A stretch of DNA of 64,000 bases from Sharpea porci (lineage in GTDB: Bacteria > Bacillota_I > Bacilli_A > Erysipelotrichales > Coprobacillaceae), in NCBI RefSeq assembly GCF_009695655.1, contig NZ_VUNM01000006.1, forward strand, positions 33,070 through 97,069, read 5' to 3'. The notes beneath the pieces were generated by a model. It saw only the letters and a list, made by a program, of their open reading frames with translations. It was not told the origin of the DNA and did no database searches. How positions within the stretch are numbered: the stretch's first letter is position 1; the number at the start of each line of letters is the position of its first letter. Positions 63,300 to 64,000 of this stretch are shown here, piece after piece. The position numbers and the translations under genes are program-made.

Positions 63300-63740
63300 A
63301 TGGATAAAATCATTTTTTTAGATATAGATGGGGTGCTCAATAATGCACATACCAGTAATGTTGTTGAAGAAACAGGCTTTATTGGTCTAGATGAAGTGAA
63401 TGTGCGTGTTTTAGCTGATTTAATGAAAAAAGTGGATGCTGAAATTGTGCTTTCTTCGACATGGCAATCAGATCAACAAATGTATAACTATCTCATCAAC
63501 AATCTTGAACAATATGATATTCATATTATTGATCAAACAAATGAGAAAGGAATACTTAGAGGAACGGCTATCAGGCAATATGTGAAGAAACATAATATCA
63601 ATCATTATGCTGTAATTGATGATTGGATCTTTCCAGATTTTCTTGTAGGCAATTTTTTAAAACATGTTATTAAGTGTGATGAAGTGACAGGCTTGAAAGA
63701 AGAACAAATTCCAGAAATTATGAGAGTTCTATCCTTATAA
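63300..63740 (+). CDS. HAD-like phosphatase (HAD_SAK type)
   Basis: This 146-aa minimal HAD protein has motif I IIFLDIDGVLNNAHT, motif II VLSSTWQ and motif IV VIDDWIFPDF. DIDGVLN...SSTWR-type proteins form the 'HAD domain in Swiss Army Knife RNA repair' family, though many members are stand-alone. It lacks a cap domain, so it probably acts on large substrates such as RNA or protein. ATG 63300 follows ggagagg. It is the last protein gene before the rRNA operon. Confidence 0.82.
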   Translation: MDKIIFLDIDGVLNNAHTSNVVEETGFIGLDEVNVRVLADLMKKVDAEIVLSSTWQSDQQMYNYLINNLEQYDIHIIDQTNEKGILRGTAIRQYVKKHNINHYAVIDDWIFPDFLVGNFLKHVIKCDEVTGLKEEQIPEIMRVLSL

Positions 63741-63821
63741 TAGGAAAGCACACTAAAAATAGCTGTATAAGGCCCATATATCGCTTCAGAGAAACTTTCT
63801 TCACTTTTTTGAGAAAAACTA

Positions 63822-63850
63822 TTGCAAAGAGGGAAGATGCGTGGTACTAT
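63822..63850 (+). promoter_or_regulatory. rRNA operon promoter
   Basis: TTGCAA (63822-63827), 17 bp and TACTAT (63845-63850) lie about 125 bp before the 16S gene, a typical distance for an rrn promoter. An AT-rich stretch precedes it. Confidence 0.7.
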
Positions 63851-63971
63851 AGGCGAGCAGTCCCGAGAGGGACGCAAGCCGAACACTGATAACTGAACAG
63901 AAACACGTCAGATAAAACAAGAATTGACATTCGGAAGAATGAAAGCATAAGAGAGCTAGATGCTCTCCATG

Positions 63972-64000
63972 AGACGATGGAGAGTTTGATCCTGGCTCAG
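63972..64000 (+). rRNA. 16S rRNA, 5' end only (cut by window edge)
   Basis: The universal start agagtttgatcctggctcag occupies 63981-64000. The mature 5' end is placed a few bases earlier and is approximate. In the leader ctctccat (63964-63971) can pair with atggagag (63977-63984). The rest of the operon lies beyond the window. Confidence 0.95.

Noticed and set aside
63751..63980. tRNA gene before the rRNA operon
   Set aside because: No cloverleaf or T-loop motif (ggttcgaatc or ggttcaaatc) is visible; the stretch holds only promoter and leader. I saw no tRNA elsewhere in the window either.

Overview
The window comes from a low-GC Gram-positive bacterium. The AT-rich sequence, strong AGGAGG-type ribosome binding sites, T-box control of lysS, many PTS sugar permeases, an FLP-type Crp/Fnr regulator and fermentative carbohydrate genes suggest a gut Firmicute. 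My best guess is the Erysipelotrichia/Coprobacillaceae (Catenibacterium, Kandleria or Sharpea-like); that is inference, because only the first ~29 bases of a 16S rRNA gene are present at the right edge.

Layout. 1-375: tandem copies of a small convergent unit (38-codon ORF, shared bidirectional hairpin, antisense promoter) resembling a type I toxin-antitoxin locus. 376-7411: housekeeping genes: cell-wall amidase, an AmmeMemoRadiSam pair, MATE pump, GNAT acetyltransferase and T-box-controlled lysS. 7496-13065: accessory locus with an AgrA/AgrC-like two-component system, two secreted proteins with glycine-rich hydrophobic C-termini, small membrane proteins and a decayed second immunity-like gene. 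A LytTR-type 9-12-9 direct repeat precedes the first secreted protein. 13225-16345: RelB relic, duplicated inverted-repeat blocks before an AlbA_2/ATPase regulator, MazEF, and an internally deleted relic of the regulator. 16345-22157: RpiR regulator, YdjC/ChbG deacetylase, Glc-family PTS EIICB, GH4 6-phospho-glycosidase and a GH16 glucanase whose signal-peptide start looks frameshifted. 22466-30479: metal P-type ATPase/Ric/FLP cluster, MoaF-like protein with Rrf2, TetR with antiporter, and an FtsX-type ABC exporter. 30561-31983: four exact-period 23-bp repeats before a DUF4143 ATPase. 32170-39539: membrane-anchored sugar-binding protein, NarL-type kinase, response regulator, second solute-binding protein, then a mannose-family PTS; both promoters carry the same TGACA-N2-TGTCA palindrome. 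39600-47060: HAD, DeoR, an ABC transporter whose permease gene is cut by a decayed IS605-family element, an ISL3 relic and a GH1 6-phospho-beta-glucosidase. 47294-49458: DUF3990 ADP-ribosyltransferase-like pair and a NERD-HRDC protein. 49553-57471: maltose operon (PTS, maltose-6'-phosphate phosphatase candidate, MalQ, GlgP) with divergent LacI regulator. 57653-63740: HAD, mini-rubredoxin, MYG1, a 926-aa Fe-S/FAD oxidoreductase, a small protein and a HAD_SAK-type phosphatase. 63822-64000: rrn promoter, leader and 16S start.

How the genes work together. The window is dominated by sugar uptake. Maltose is probably imported as maltose 6'-phosphate, dephosphorylated by the MapP-like enzyme, and converted to glucose and glucose 1-phosphate by MalQ and GlgP. 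A second PTS/GH4 operon hydrolyses a phosphorylated glycoside directly. The mannose-type PTS appears to be switched by an extracellular-sugar-sensing three-component system encoded beside it. The most likely undescribed systems are the AgrCA-linked secreted-protein locus, the sugar-binding-protein/NarL system driving the mannose PTS, and the two repeat-preceded ATPase genes.
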